Assembly: GCA_963971305.1 (NCBI GenBank)
Contig: CAXARO010001053.1
Span: forward strand, 1 to 64,000
Direction: 5' to 3'
DNA length: 64,000 nucleotides
Origin: Arcuatula senhousia
Taxonomy: Eukaryota; Mollusca; Bivalvia; Mytilida; Mytilidae
The translations under genes were made by a program, and so were the position numbers. Under the pieces are notes generated by a model that worked only from the letters and a program-made list of their open reading frames with translations, was not told the origin of the DNA and searched no databases. Within the stretch, counting starts at the first letter, position 1. Each line of letters starts with the position of its first letter. Shown one piece after another: positions 23,353 through 34,849 of the stretch.

Positions 23353-24205
23353 ATCTTTAAAGATTGAATTTTGATTGGCACCTTTCGTAGTAATATCTTG
23401 ACGTTAAAATCTGATTGGCGGGAAAATATATGCTGATATATAATAATTTTATTGTCATAATTATAAACATAAAAAAAACAGTTGGTGACAGAACATATAC
23501 ATATCATATTTAAATGTAAACATGAACTATATCAAATACGAAAAATAAACATATAGCAAGTTATAAGACCACTGCCCTCAGTTCTAATGACTGTTTAATA
23601 AAGAAGCCAACCATTCTTTATAAGTTTATGATTTGTTGGGGTAAGCAAATATACCATTTTATCTTCATCTGACATAATATGATTAAGGCTCTGCCATTTT
23701 AGCGAGCATCGAAAATCTATATACCTTTTAAAAATAAATCCATATGCTCGACCGGCTAAGTTAAACGTAAAGAGGGAACTTTTAAAAAAGGAATTAAATA
23801 GTAGCAAAGTCTGACCCCACCCAACCCAAATGATATGCACATGAGAAAGTTCTTGTTAAAATATCTAGGATCAATAACTACTTATTAAAATTCAATTATT
23901 TGTGCAAATAATAAATCATGTAACATTCTGGGACGACATTAAGCGGGGACGAAATTATCCATTTTATAGATTACGTGACGTCATTTCCTTGTCAGAGTAT
24001 TTCGCGCTTCTTCAGCAGGACCAAAACAGATTCTGTCAGGTTTTGTGAGATTGTCTGAGTATCAGTGTTTTATTTGAAGCATTGGTAACAGAAGGTACAT
24101 TAAGAAACCTGGCAGAAAAAAACGGTAAAGTAAAAATATCATGCGGGATTGAGGAAAGTGAGTGAAACCCCACACATTCGGACTCTTTTTTCATTTTCAG
24201 TAAGT
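23353..24205. other. No gene recognised
   Basis: AT-rich single-copy-looking DNA. A CRE-type octamer TGACGTCA lies at 23976-23983 beside a short GC-richer stretch. No adjacent coding exon could be supported. Confidence 0.35.
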
Positions 24206-25138
24206 ACAAGAATGGAATTCCAGGGTCCCCCGCCGGTGAAGCAAAAATTATTGAACACGGCTGGTTTTTTAACCTGACCAAGGTATTAGTGGTTTAAACA
24301 TTTGGTATAAATTTCGTGAAAATCGGTCAACATCTGTAGGGATGTCAGCGCTTACAAGGTCTGTTTTGACAAAAAACATAGTCATTTTTATGGTCAAAGT
24401 CCCCTAGCTCCTACAAAAAATATTGAAAAATGCTGATTTTCGAAATTGTCCAAGATAGTAGTGATATAAACATTTGGTATAAATTTCATGAAAATCAGTC
24501 AGCATCTGTAGGGTCAGAGCGCTTACAAGGTCTGTTTTGCCAAAAAAACCCAGTCTTTTTTATGGTCAAAGTCCCATAACTCCTACAAAAATTATCGAAA
24601 AATGATGATTGTCGAACTTGACCAAGGTATTAGTGGTTTAACATTTGGTATAAATTTCATGAAAATCGGTCAATATCTGTAGGGATGAGAGTGCTTACAA
24701 GGTCTGTTTTGCAAAAAAACAAACAGTCGTATTTATGGTCAAAGTCCCCTAACTCCTACAAAAATTATCGAAAAATGCTGATTTTCGAACTTGTTCAAGG
24801 TAGTAGTAATATAAACATTTGATTTAAATTTCATGAAAATCCGTCAACATCTGAAGGGATGAGAGCGCTTACAAGGTCTTTTTTGCCCAAAAAACATTTT
24901 TTTGTGGTTTTCTTTTTTATGGTCAAAGTCCCATAACTCCTACAAAATTATTGAAAAATGCTGATTGTCGAAGGTATTAGTAATATAAACATTTGGTATA
25001 AATTTCATGAAAATCCGACATAATTAATTTTGTAGCCTTGAGAGCGCTTACAAAAAGTGTGACGGACGGACGGACGGACGGACGGATGGACGGACGCCCG
25101 GCATTTCTATGTCCCCGCTTCGCGTTGCGGCGTGGGAC
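24206..25138 (+). mobile_element. Element B: hairpin-ended core-repeat element
   Basis: The 5' end has ACAAGAATGG (24206-24215) and GTCCCCCGCC (24225-24234). The 3' end is the hairpin 25111-25138 (GTCCCCGC .. GCGTGGGAC). The core is about five direct repeats of 172-174 bp marked by CATTTGGTATAAATTTCATG. A (GGAC)n microsatellite occupies 25061-25096. Both ends match element C closely, although the cores differ. Non-coding. Confidence 0.8.
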
Positions 25139-25145
25139 AAAAAGG

Positions 25146-28100
25146 CAACAAGAGGCACGTACTAGCACTCTCAAGAGGCACGTACTAGTACTCTCAAAAG
25201 CCACTTACTTAAGTACTCTTTAGAGGCACGTACTAGTACTCCTCAAGAGGCACGTTTAAGTACTCTCAAAAGTCACGTACTCGTACTCTCAAGAGGCACG
25301 TACTAGTTCTCCCAAGGGGCACGTACTAGTACTCTAAAGAAGCACGTACTAGTACTCTTAAGAGGCACGTACTAGTTGTTTTCAAAAGGCACGTACTAGT
25401 ACTGTTAAGAGTCACGTACTAGAACTCCCAAGAGGCAAGTAAATTTTTGTACTTTTACTCCTCAAGAGGCACGTACTAGTACTCTCAAAAGGCACGTACT
25501 AGTACTCTCAAAAGGCACGTACTAGTACTCTCAAAAGGCACTTACTAGTACTCTCAAGAGTCACGTACTAGTACTCTCTCAAGAGGCAAGTACTTTTACT
25601 CTTCAAGAGGCACATACTAGTACTCTCAAAAGGCACGTACTAGTACTCGAAAGAGGCACGTACAAGTACTTTTCAAGAGGCACGTTCTTGTACTCTCAAG
25701 AGGCACTTACTAGTACTCCTCAATAGGCACGTATTAGTACTCTCGAAAGTCACGTACTAGTACTCCTCAAGATGCACGTACTAGTACTCCTCAAGATGCA
25801 CGTACTAGTACTCTTTAAGAGGCACGTACTAGTACTCTCAAGAGGCACGTACTAGTAGTCTCAAGAGGCACGTACTAGTACTCTCAGGAGGCACTTACTA
25901 GTACTCTCAAGAGGCTCATACAAGTACTTTTCAAGAGGCACGTACTAGTACTCTCAAGAGGCACGTACTATAGTACTCCTCAAAAGGCACGTATAAGTAC
26001 TCGAAAGAGGCACGTACTCGTACTCTCAAGATGCACTTACTAGTACTCACAAGAGGCACTTACTAGTACTCTCAAGAGGCACGTAGTAGTACTTCTCAAG
26101 AGGCACGTACTAGTATTCTCAAGAGGCAAGTACTAGTATTCTCAAGAGGCAAGTACTAGTACTTCCAAGAGGCACGTACTAGTACTCTAACGATGCACTT
26201 ACTAGTACTTTTCAAGAGGCACGTACTAGTACTCTTAAGAGACACGTACTAGTTGTTTTTAAAAGGCACGTACTAGCAGTACTACTAGTACTCCTCAAAA
26301 GGCAAGTACTAGTACTCGAAAGATGCTCGTACAGTAATCTCAAGAGGCACATACTCGTACTCTCAAGAGCAAGTACTAGTACTTCCAAGAGGCACATACT
26401 AGTTCTCCTCAAGAGGCAAGTACTAGTACTTCCAAGAGGCACATACTAGTTCTCCTCAAGAGGCACGTACTAGTACTTCCAAGAGGCACATACTAGTTCT
26501 CCTCAAAAGGCAAGTACTAGTACTCTAACGATGCACTTACTAGCACTTTTCAAGAGGCACGTACTAGTACTCTAACGATGCACTTACTAGTACTTTTCAA
26601 GACACGTACTAGTACTCTAACGATGCACTTACTAGTACTTTTCAAGAGGCACGTACTTGTACTCTAACGATGCACTTACTAGAACTTCCAAGAGGCAAGT
26701 AAATTTTTGTACTTTTACTCCTCAAGAGGCACGTACTAGTACTCTCAAAAGGCACGTACTAGTACTCTCAAAAGGCACGTACTAGTACTCTCAAAAGGCA
26801 CGTACTAGTACTCTCAAGAGTCACGTACTAGTACTCTCTCAAGAGGCAAGTACTTTTACTCTTCAAGAGGCACATACTAGTACTCTCAAAAGGCACGTAC
26901 TAGTACTCGAAAGAGGCACGTACAAGTACTTTTCAAGAGGCACGTTCTTGTACTCTCAAGAGGCACTTACTAGTACTCCTCAATAGGCACGTATTAGTAC
27001 TCTCGAAAGTCACGTACTAGTACTCCTCAAGATGCACGTACTAGTACTCTTTAAGAGGCACGTACTAGTACTCTCAAGAGGCACGTACTAGTAGTCTCAA
27101 GAGGCACGTACTAGTACTCTCAGGAGGCACTTACTAGTTCTCTCAAGAGGCACGTACAAGTACTCTCAAGATGCACGTACTAGTACTCTTTAAGAGGCAC
27201 GTACAAGTACTCTCAAGAGGCACTTACTAGTACTCTCAAAAGGCACGTACTAGTACTCTCAAAAGGCACGTACTAGTACTCTCAAGAGTCACGTACTAGT
27301 ACTCTCTCAAGAGGCAAGTACTTTTACTCTTCAAGAGGCACATACTAGTACTCTCAAAAGGCACGTACTAGTACTCGAAAGAGGCACGTACAAGTACTTT
27401 TCAAGAGGCACGTTCTTGTACTCTCAAGAGGCACTTACTAGTACTCCTCAATAGGCACGTATTAGTACTCTCGAAAGTCACGTACTAGTACTCCTCAAGA
27501 TGCACGTACTAGTACTCTTTAAGAGGCACGTACTAGTACTCTCAAGAGGCACGTACTAGTAGTCTCAAGAGGCACGTACTAGTACTCTCAGGAGGCACTT
27601 ACTAGTTCTCTCAAGAGGCACGTACAAGTACTCTCAAGATGCACGTACTAGTACTCTTTAAGAGGCACGTACAAGTACTCTCAAGAGGCACTTACTAGTA
27701 CTCTCAAGAGGCTCATACAAGTACTTTTCAAAAGGCACGTACTAGTACTCTCAAGAGTCAAGTACTAGTACTCTCAAGAGGCACGTACTATAGTACTCCT
27801 CAAAAGGCACGTATAAGTACTCGAAAGAGGCACGTACTCGTACTCTCAAGATGCACTTACTAGTACTCACAAGAGGCACTTACTAGTACTCTCAAGAGGC
27901 ACGTAGTAGTACTTCTCAAGAGGCACGTACTAGTATTCTCAAGAGGCAAGTACTAGTATTCTCAAGAGGCAAGTACTAGTACTTCCAAGAGGCACGTACT
28001 AGTACTCTAACGATGCACTTACTAGTACTTTTCAAGAGGCACGTACTAGTACTCTTAAGAGACACGTACTAGTTGTTTTTAAAAGGCACGTACTAGCAGT

Positions 28101-30022
28101 ACTACTAGTACTCCTCAAAAGGCAAGTACTAGTACTCGAAAGATGCTCGTACAGTAATCTCAAGAGGCACATACTCGTACTCTCAAGAGCAAGTACTAGT
28201 ACTTCCAAGAGGCACATACTAGTTCTCCTCAAGAGGCAAGTACTAGTACTTCCAAGAGGCACATACTAGTTCTCCTCAAGAGGCACGTACTAGTACTTCC
28301 AAGAGGCACATACTAGTACTCTAACGATGCACTTACTAGTACTTTTCAAGACACGTACTAGTACTCTAACGATGCACTTACTAGTACTTTTCAAGAGGCA
28401 CGTACTTGTACTCTAACGATGCACTTACTAGAACTTCCAAGAGGCAAGTAAATTTTTGTACTTTTACTCCTCAAGAGGCACGTACTAGTACTCTCAAAAG
28501 GCACGTACTAGTACTCTCAAAAGGCACGTACTAGTACTCTCAAAAGGCACGTACTAGTACTCTCAAGAGTCACGTACTAGTACTCTCTCAAGAGGCAAGT
28601 ACTTTTACTCTTCAAGAGGCACATACTAGTACTCTCAAAAGGCACGTACTAGTACTCGAAAGAGGCACGTACAAGTACTTTTCAAGAGGCACGTTCTTGT
28701 ACTCTCAAGAGGCACTTACTAGTACTCCTCAATAGGCACGTATTAGTACTCTCGAAAGTCACGTACTAGTACTCCTCAAGATGCACGTACTAGTACTCTT
28801 TAAGAGGCACGTACTAGTACTCTCAAGAGGCACGTACTAGTAGTCTCAAGAGGCACGTACTAGTACTCTCAGGAGGCACTTACTAGTTCTCTCAAGAGGC
28901 ACGTACAAGTACTCTCAAGATGCACGTACTAGTACTCTTTAAGAGGCACGTACAAGTACTCTCAAGAGGCACTTACTAGTACTCTCAAGAGGCTCATACA
29001 AGTACTTTTCAAAAGGCACGTACTAGTACTCTCAAGAGTCAAGTACTAGTACTCTCAAGAGGCACGTACTATAGTACTCCTCAAAAGGCACGTATAAGTA
29101 CTCGAAAGAGGCACGTACTCGTACTCTCAAGATGCACTTACTAGTACTCACAAGAGGCACTTACTAGTACTCTCAAGAGGCACGTAGTAGTACTTCTCAA
29201 GAGGCACGTACTAGTATTCTCAAGAGGCAAGTACTAGTATTCTCAAGAGGCAAGTACTAGTACTTCCAAGAGGCACGTACTAGTACTCTAACGATGCACT
29301 TACTAGTACTTTTCAAGAGGCACGTACTAGTACTCTTAAGAGACACGTACTAGTTGTTTTTAAAAGGCACGTACTAGCAGTACTACTAGTACTCCTCAAA
29401 AGGCAAGTACTAGTACTCGAAAGATGCTCGTACAGTAATTTCAAGAGGCACATACTCGTACTCTCAAGAGCAAGTACTAGTCCTTCCAAGAGGCACATAC
29501 TAGTTCTCCTCAAGAGGCAAGTACTAGTACTTCCAAGAGGCACATACTAGTTCTCCTCAAGAGGCACGTACTAGTACTTCCAAGAGGCACATACTAGTTC
29601 TCCTCAAGAGGCAAGTACTAGTACTCTAACGATGCACTTACTAGTACTTTTCAAGAGGCACGTACTAGTACTCTAACGATGCACTTACTAGTACTTTTCA
29701 AGACACGTACTAGTACTCTAACGATGCACTTACTAGTACTTTTCAAGAGGCACGTACTTGTACTCTAACGATGCACTTACTAGTACTTTTCAAGAGGCAC
29801 TTACTAGTACTCTCAAGAGGCACATACTAGTTCTCCTCAAGAGGCAAGTACTAGTACTTCCAAGAGGCACATACTAGTTCTCCTCAAGAGGCACGTACTA
29901 GTACTCTAACGATGCACTAACTAGTACTTTTTAAGAGGCACGTACTAGTACTCTTAAGAGGCACGTACTAGTACTCCTTAAGAGGCACGTACTAGTACTC
30001 TCAAGAGGCACGTACTAGTACG
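25146..30022. repeat. 4.9-kb GTACTAGTAC satellite with higher-order repeats
   Basis: Over 200 tandem units, mostly 21-24 bp, built on CACGTACTAGTACTCTCAAG followed by AGG. Each centres on the 10-bp palindrome GTACTAGTAC. Single-unit variants recur at fixed distances, giving higher-order periods. A marker unit with ACTCTCTCAAGAGG recurs at 1260, 468 and 1281 bp. The last two 1281-bp blocks (27289-28569 and 28570-29850) are nearly identical. Minus-strand open frames rich in STSTCLL are translations of the repeat. Confidence 0.95.
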
Positions 30023-30604
30023 TAGTTTTAGTTTCATTTACACCAAGTAACATTTCATGGTTTATATATTAAAGAAATCGTTTTTTACCTTATTCTTCAA
30101 ATATTCCATCTAAAGAAATTCCCATTTCCCGGCTTCACAATACCTGTAATTAACTGCATGTGTTCTAAATCTTATCTTTATATGACCCTTAATATAACAT
30201 GCACATGAACAACCATTACAGAAAAAAACATGTTATTTATAACATCTCACAGGGTAAACATTTGTTATATAACAGAACATTCTTCAGATTTTTTTTAATA
30301 ATATTTAAGTAAGTCAAAATGTAACAAGTGCATTTAAGTCACGGCCACTTTTGAAAACTTTTTAAGGTTTATTTAAACGCATGTTTGATGCGGTCTCGTG
30401 TCAGTTTATATGAATTATCAACATTGGTTGTTTTTTTAGGTTGGGGTTGTACAAAAAGCCCTCAGATTGCAGGCCCAATTTGACCATCCTCTTTGATACT
30501 AGTATTTCCTTTTGATTTTAATTTCGAATTGGACTAAAATCAGCCTTTTCGGAATACTAATAGTTCCATTATTTATAATAACCCCGTGCGCGGTCCATTT
30601 GTCA
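30023..30604. other. No gene recognised
   Basis: AT-rich DNA between the satellite and the SINE tail; no repeat family or supported exon was seen. Confidence 0.4.
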
Positions 30605-30870
30605 AGTGTGTGTGTGTGTGTTTTTTTTTGGGGGGGGAGGGAGATTTTAACGGCCTTTTCGACGTTCCTTGGCCATATATGGCAGTCAGGTTTAATGGAG
30701 GAAACCGGGCCATTGACATTGGGCAAGAAACTGACAAACCATACAGATGGGTTAGTCCCATTTTTTTGTAAATTACAAGCTGGACTCGAACATCACTAGA
30801 GCGGTGATTGGCTAGTGATCAATAGCTTAGTATCAAAACTAGCGCCTTAGATCACTCGGCCACCCAGGCC
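30605..30870 (-). mobile_element. tRNA-headed SINE
   Basis: Read on the minus strand it begins GCCTGGGTGGCCGAG with an RNA polymerase III A box (TGGCCGAGTGATCTAAGG, 30862-30845) and a B box (GTTCGAGTCC, 30791-30782). Spacing and the long variable region resemble a class II (Leu/Ser-type) tRNA. A tRNA-unrelated body follows (GACTAACCCATC, CGGTTTCCTCCATTAA). The 3' end is a C/A-rich tail ending in (CA)n at 30605-30629. No intact tRNA fold is expected because the acceptor stem is not closed. Confidence 0.7.
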
Positions 30871-32109
30871 ATCAATTTGTCAGAAGCAACGACCAATAGT
30901 CTGATGACGGGTCAGTGCATAGCCAACCAAGGTTTGAGCTGCAGTTGGTCAAACGGAGACCATTCATGTTCAGAGTTGTCAGGCCATTGTATAAAAAGCC
31001 CTGCCACTGACCTTATTTCACCAACTCGCGGTGAGAGTGCCAAGCCTCGTGCACGTAAGGGACACCTTTGTGCATCACATATGCTAACTTTAACACCAAA
31101 CCCATCTCTCACGATTTTTCACTGGCCATCAAAATTAACTTTTCCAGCTTCCTTAATTGTTTCTCGTTCCACACCCATATCTTTATCATCAATACATCTT
31201 TTTATCCCCTTTTTATGTCCATCTCCCCAATTAGGACTGCTTATATGTAAAATACAAACTCACTCACTCCTTCATCTTGCCAGTTGATTTAGAGTTCCAC
31301 TAATAACTATCTTGGGTCCGCCCTCCGATTTTTAATTGTGTTTATCAACTGAATGATCAGATCTAAGTACTAGTGCCTATTAAAAATATTCTTATAAAAA
31401 AAACTTGAAGCAGAACTGAAGTAAGATCCAATCTCCGAGCATTTCAAAAGGGTTTAAGTATGCACCCCAAGTAAGGTAAGTTCTGCAAAGTTTTTGTGTA
31501 AGGTAATTGTTCGATTATTTGAATCCCCTACACCCCCACCAAAAAAAAAAGACAACATGCGTTTACATGTTGCTTTTCTTAAACATGAAATACAGTACAC
31601 TCATTTATATGGGTTACCAAAACTTTCATAGTAAACTTTTGAGTAATCGTGATCAAATTCAATTTGAAAATGAACTCTTATACCTGAAAAGCTCGCGGCC
31701 TTTATCTGCACCGAGAACATGCAGCATCTCTGAATACATATATTTCAAGTAAGACATATCCGAACTAACTATGCACGTGTTCTAATCTATGAAATCTTAC
31801 CTATATGCACCTAAATATATATATAACATGCACAACAATGTCAGAAAAAATATGTTATGTTAACAACCTGAAAATAAAATCATTTATTAAAAACAAAACC
31901 CTAGTTTTTTACGCGTGAAGTTATTTATATGTCCAAGTTTAACATATTTAATTTATAACACTTGTACTCTTTAATGAATGCATAATTTCCAGTTCCAGTA
32001 AGATTAAAATCATGCAAGGGCTTTTTGAAGAAGGGACCAAATCTTCATCTTATAGGGTGACTTAAAAGTAACAGAAAAATGATCTTTCTATCATGTCCAA
32101 CCTATGGAG
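30871..32109. other. No gene recognised
   Basis: A 136-codon open frame starting at 30877 has no recognisable domain and a biased Ser/Pro/His composition. The remainder is AT-rich with no identified repeat. Confidence 0.35.
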
Positions 32110-32255
32110 TCCAGTGGCGGATAAAGATATTCTGAAAAGAGGGGGCCCGCTTTTGTCACGCTTCAATGATTTCCTATATATTAAAGAAAATTTTCCCGCC
32201 TAAAGGGGGGGAGCGGGCCCCCAAGCCCCCCCCCCCCTGGATCCGCCTATGGGGT
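32110..32255. mobile_element. Short GC-rich inverted-repeat element
   Basis: GTGGCGGAT near the left and ATCCGCCTA near the right are inverted, as are GGGGGCCCGC (32141-32150) and GCGGGCCCCC (32212-32221). A 12-bp C run lies near the right end. It is probably a small MITE. The right half recurs at about 41540-41592. Confidence 0.45.
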
Positions 32256-32840
32256 TGATCCAGAAATTTTCTTAAAAGGGGGGTCCACTTACAGTACATG
32301 GCAGATGAAAGAGGGTTCCAGACAAATTTTGCCAAATTCTATATGAATATTTAAGAAAATTGTAGGAAGAAGGAGAGGTTTTAACCAACCGAACACCATT
32401 GATCTTCCACTACACCATAAAACTGGTATCTGTGTTAATTAGAACTGATCAGAAATAAGATTCAAATGCGTCGCGGATCCAGACGTTTTGAATTGAAGGG
32501 AATGGGCATCATCGGCTAACCAAAAAGAGACCATGCCAGGTGGCCATGCTCGTCAGTGATCATTTTTGTTCAAATAAGGGGGCACCCTGTCTCACTTACA
32601 TCAACCACTGAAAACTCTGAACATCTCACTACAAGGAACCTAACACATGAAAATATGCACATGCATCCCCATTGCCCCCGGTATATTAGGGCATGCGAGA
32701 AGCAAAGAAGCACCTATAGGGCATTCAAGTGTCAAAAGTCTGTAAGAGCAACGACAAAACCAGAAAACACAAACAAGAACATCATGACGAAACAAAAAAA
32801 CACAAAAGCCACCAAAGAGAAATCAACAACATTATTCTAA
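32168..32840. repeat. Duplicated segment, copy 1 (partner 41503-42125)
   Basis: From TTCAATGATTTCC onward this stretch aligns with 41503-42125, sharing GGATCCGCCTATGGGG, GATGAAAGAGGGTTCC and CATGCCAGGTGGCCATGC with small indels. Both copies run into a minus-strand T-family tail, so the whole block was duplicated or is one larger repeat. Confidence 0.75.
32690..32835 (-). repeat. T2: 3' tail of the T-family element
   Basis: Minus-strand match to the non-coding tail at 60050-60300 (CACTTGAATGCCC, CAGACTTTTGAC, GTTTTGTCGTTGCTC in reverse-complement reading). Strongly 5'-truncated; no coding part. Confidence 0.65.
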
Positions 32841-32844
32841 AATC

Positions 32845-34840
32845 TGGGATATATCCAAGCTCTTATTATAGCACTACATAAAAAAGGAGACAAGTCGGAT
32901 CCTCACAACTAAAGAGGTGTTTCCTTTATAAGTAACCTTCTTAAAATATTTAATGCTGTACTGAATAATAGACTAATAAAAGCTATTAATGGACAACTAA
33001 ATAACTGTCAGTTGGTTTTAGAGAAAACCATAGAACAGGTGACAGTATCTTTATACTAAAATCTTTAATAAATAAATATAAACATAAATATAACAAAAAA
33101 TATATGCATGCTTTATTGACCTTAGAAAGGCTTTTGATTCAGTATGGAGAACAGGCCTTCTCTACAAACTATGTAAAATGGGAATAGGAAAATCTCTAAA
33201 TACTATAATAAAACAACAATACTTAGAAACTAAGTCATCATTAAAAATTTCAAAATTTCATTTCTGACAGTTTCAACATTTCAAGGGGTGTCAAACAAGG
33301 AGACTCATTGAGCCCCACTTTGTTTAACATTTTTATAAATGATATAACAGTGAATTGGATAGTGACAAATCAAATCCGCTAAATATTGTAAATAGTAAAT
33401 CAGGGTGCCTTCTTTTTGTTGATGACCTACTTTTACTCTCAGAAACCAAAGAGGGTCTTCAAAACAGTATTGATAAGGTTGCCTCTTTCTGTGAAAACTG
33501 GCAACTTTCTTTAAATGTTAATAAAACTAAAAGCATGATATTCTCAAAAATGAAACATAAATCTGATCCTTATGTAGTAAAATTTAAAGACGAAAACATT
33601 GAAAATGTGGTAGAATACCGCTATCTAGGACTACTCATTAGATCGAATGGCAATCTCAGTCATAGCATAAATGACCTAACTAATAAAGCTAGGAAGGTTA
33701 TGTTTTCTATTCAATCCTATACAAACTCTTTGAATAACCTACCTGTAAATGTATCAAATAATCTATTTGATACTATGGTAAAGCCTATCTTGACTTACAA
33801 TTCTGAAGTAACTTACTCAGATTCATATTCAGCGTATTTCAAAGCAAAAAAGAGCTTTGATTTCAGGAAAATACATCGATCCATTTGATTTCATTGACAA
33901 TATTCACCTAGAAAGATTACACCTAGGATATTGCAAATATGTCCTTGGTGTCAATAAGAATTCCTCAAATTTTGGAGTGAGAACTGAACTTGGTAGACTT
34001 CCTATAGATTGCCATATAAAAGTACAATCATTAATGTACTTAGCACGTTTATTTACATCTGATTTAAACCCTCTTTTAGAAGAATCATTTCAACTATCAG
34101 AATCTTTAGATGCTAGTGGCATATACACATGGGTCTCATATGCAAAAGATATCCTTTCGGAATCTGAAATCGATATAGAGAGACTGAAAGCTTGCAGAGA
34201 CCAGAAAAGTCTAAACAATATTAAAAAGTACATCAAATGCCAAATGCATATACATATTACATACAACTTTTTAAAGATAAACAGTTAAACAGTATTGATG
34301 AAAAAAGCAAACTTTTTTTCTCTAAAAAAAAACTTTCTAACTAACCTTATTTATCCATATCAGATTTTGAATTTAGGAGGTTAATTACTAAATTAAGAAT
34401 AAGTGATCATGTATTGTTAATTGAAAAGGGAAGGCATTTTAAAATACCTAGGGAAGAAAGACTTTGCCAAAAATGTAAATTATTAGATGATGAAATCCAC
34501 TTTTTATTACACTGTACTATTAATTCAAACTTAAGAAAAGAATATTTTGAGTTTTTTTCTTTTAATAGCTTTTTTAAAGACCTTAACATCAGTGAAAAAA
34601 TTATATACATATTAAAACCCATCAACACCAACAGAGGTAAATAAATTAGGATCCTTTATTAAAAAGTCTATAGAACTGAGGACAAGTTAACATTAAACAT
34701 TATTTTGCTTCAAAATGTATATATATATTTTTTCAACTTGTTACATGTGTATGTGTATATCTGTTTCATATGTATGTCTGTAGTTTACTGTCACAAACTG
34801 TATATATAGTTTATATGACAATAAAGATTGAATTGAATTT
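32845..34840 (+). pseudogene. 5'-truncated LINE (family a, copy 2)
   Basis: Same family as 15772-17335 but about 430 bp longer at the 5' end. It includes the region around the first catalytic Asp (FIDLRKAFDSVW, near 33117). Many breaks: a stop in the NYRGVSF-like block, frame changes before 33290, a 2-bp loss in the A run near 33850, and another shift near 34250. The FADD box reads FVDD (near 33417). The C-terminal CX2CX7HX4C motif (around 34465-34515) and the ACAATAAAGATTGAATTGAA end are retained. Confidence 0.88.
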
Positions 34841-34849
34841 AAAATAAAT

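Noticed and set aside
23133..23360. Frame with repeated FIRYLI segments resembling membrane helices
   Set aside because: Translation of the ATAAGATATCTTAT minisatellite.
23976..23983. TGACGTCA as a promoter element
   Set aside because: No adjacent transcription unit could be supported, and an 8-mer can occur by chance.
26212..29543. Three near-identical 76-codon minus-strand frames rich in STSTCLL
   Set aside because: Pure translation of the GTACTAGTAC satellite; they recur at the higher-order periods and have no independent gene signals.
2467..30022. Possible CRISPR arrays
   Set aside because: Repeats are contiguous or vary gradually, with no unique spacers and no cas genes; the genome is animal.
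30782..30862. A functional tRNA-Leu gene on the minus strand
   Set aside because: A and B boxes are present, but the acceptor stem does not close and a SINE body follows directly.
30877..31287. 136-codon open frame
   Set aside because: No recognisable domain, no splice or start support, and biased composition next to a SINE; not called as a gene.
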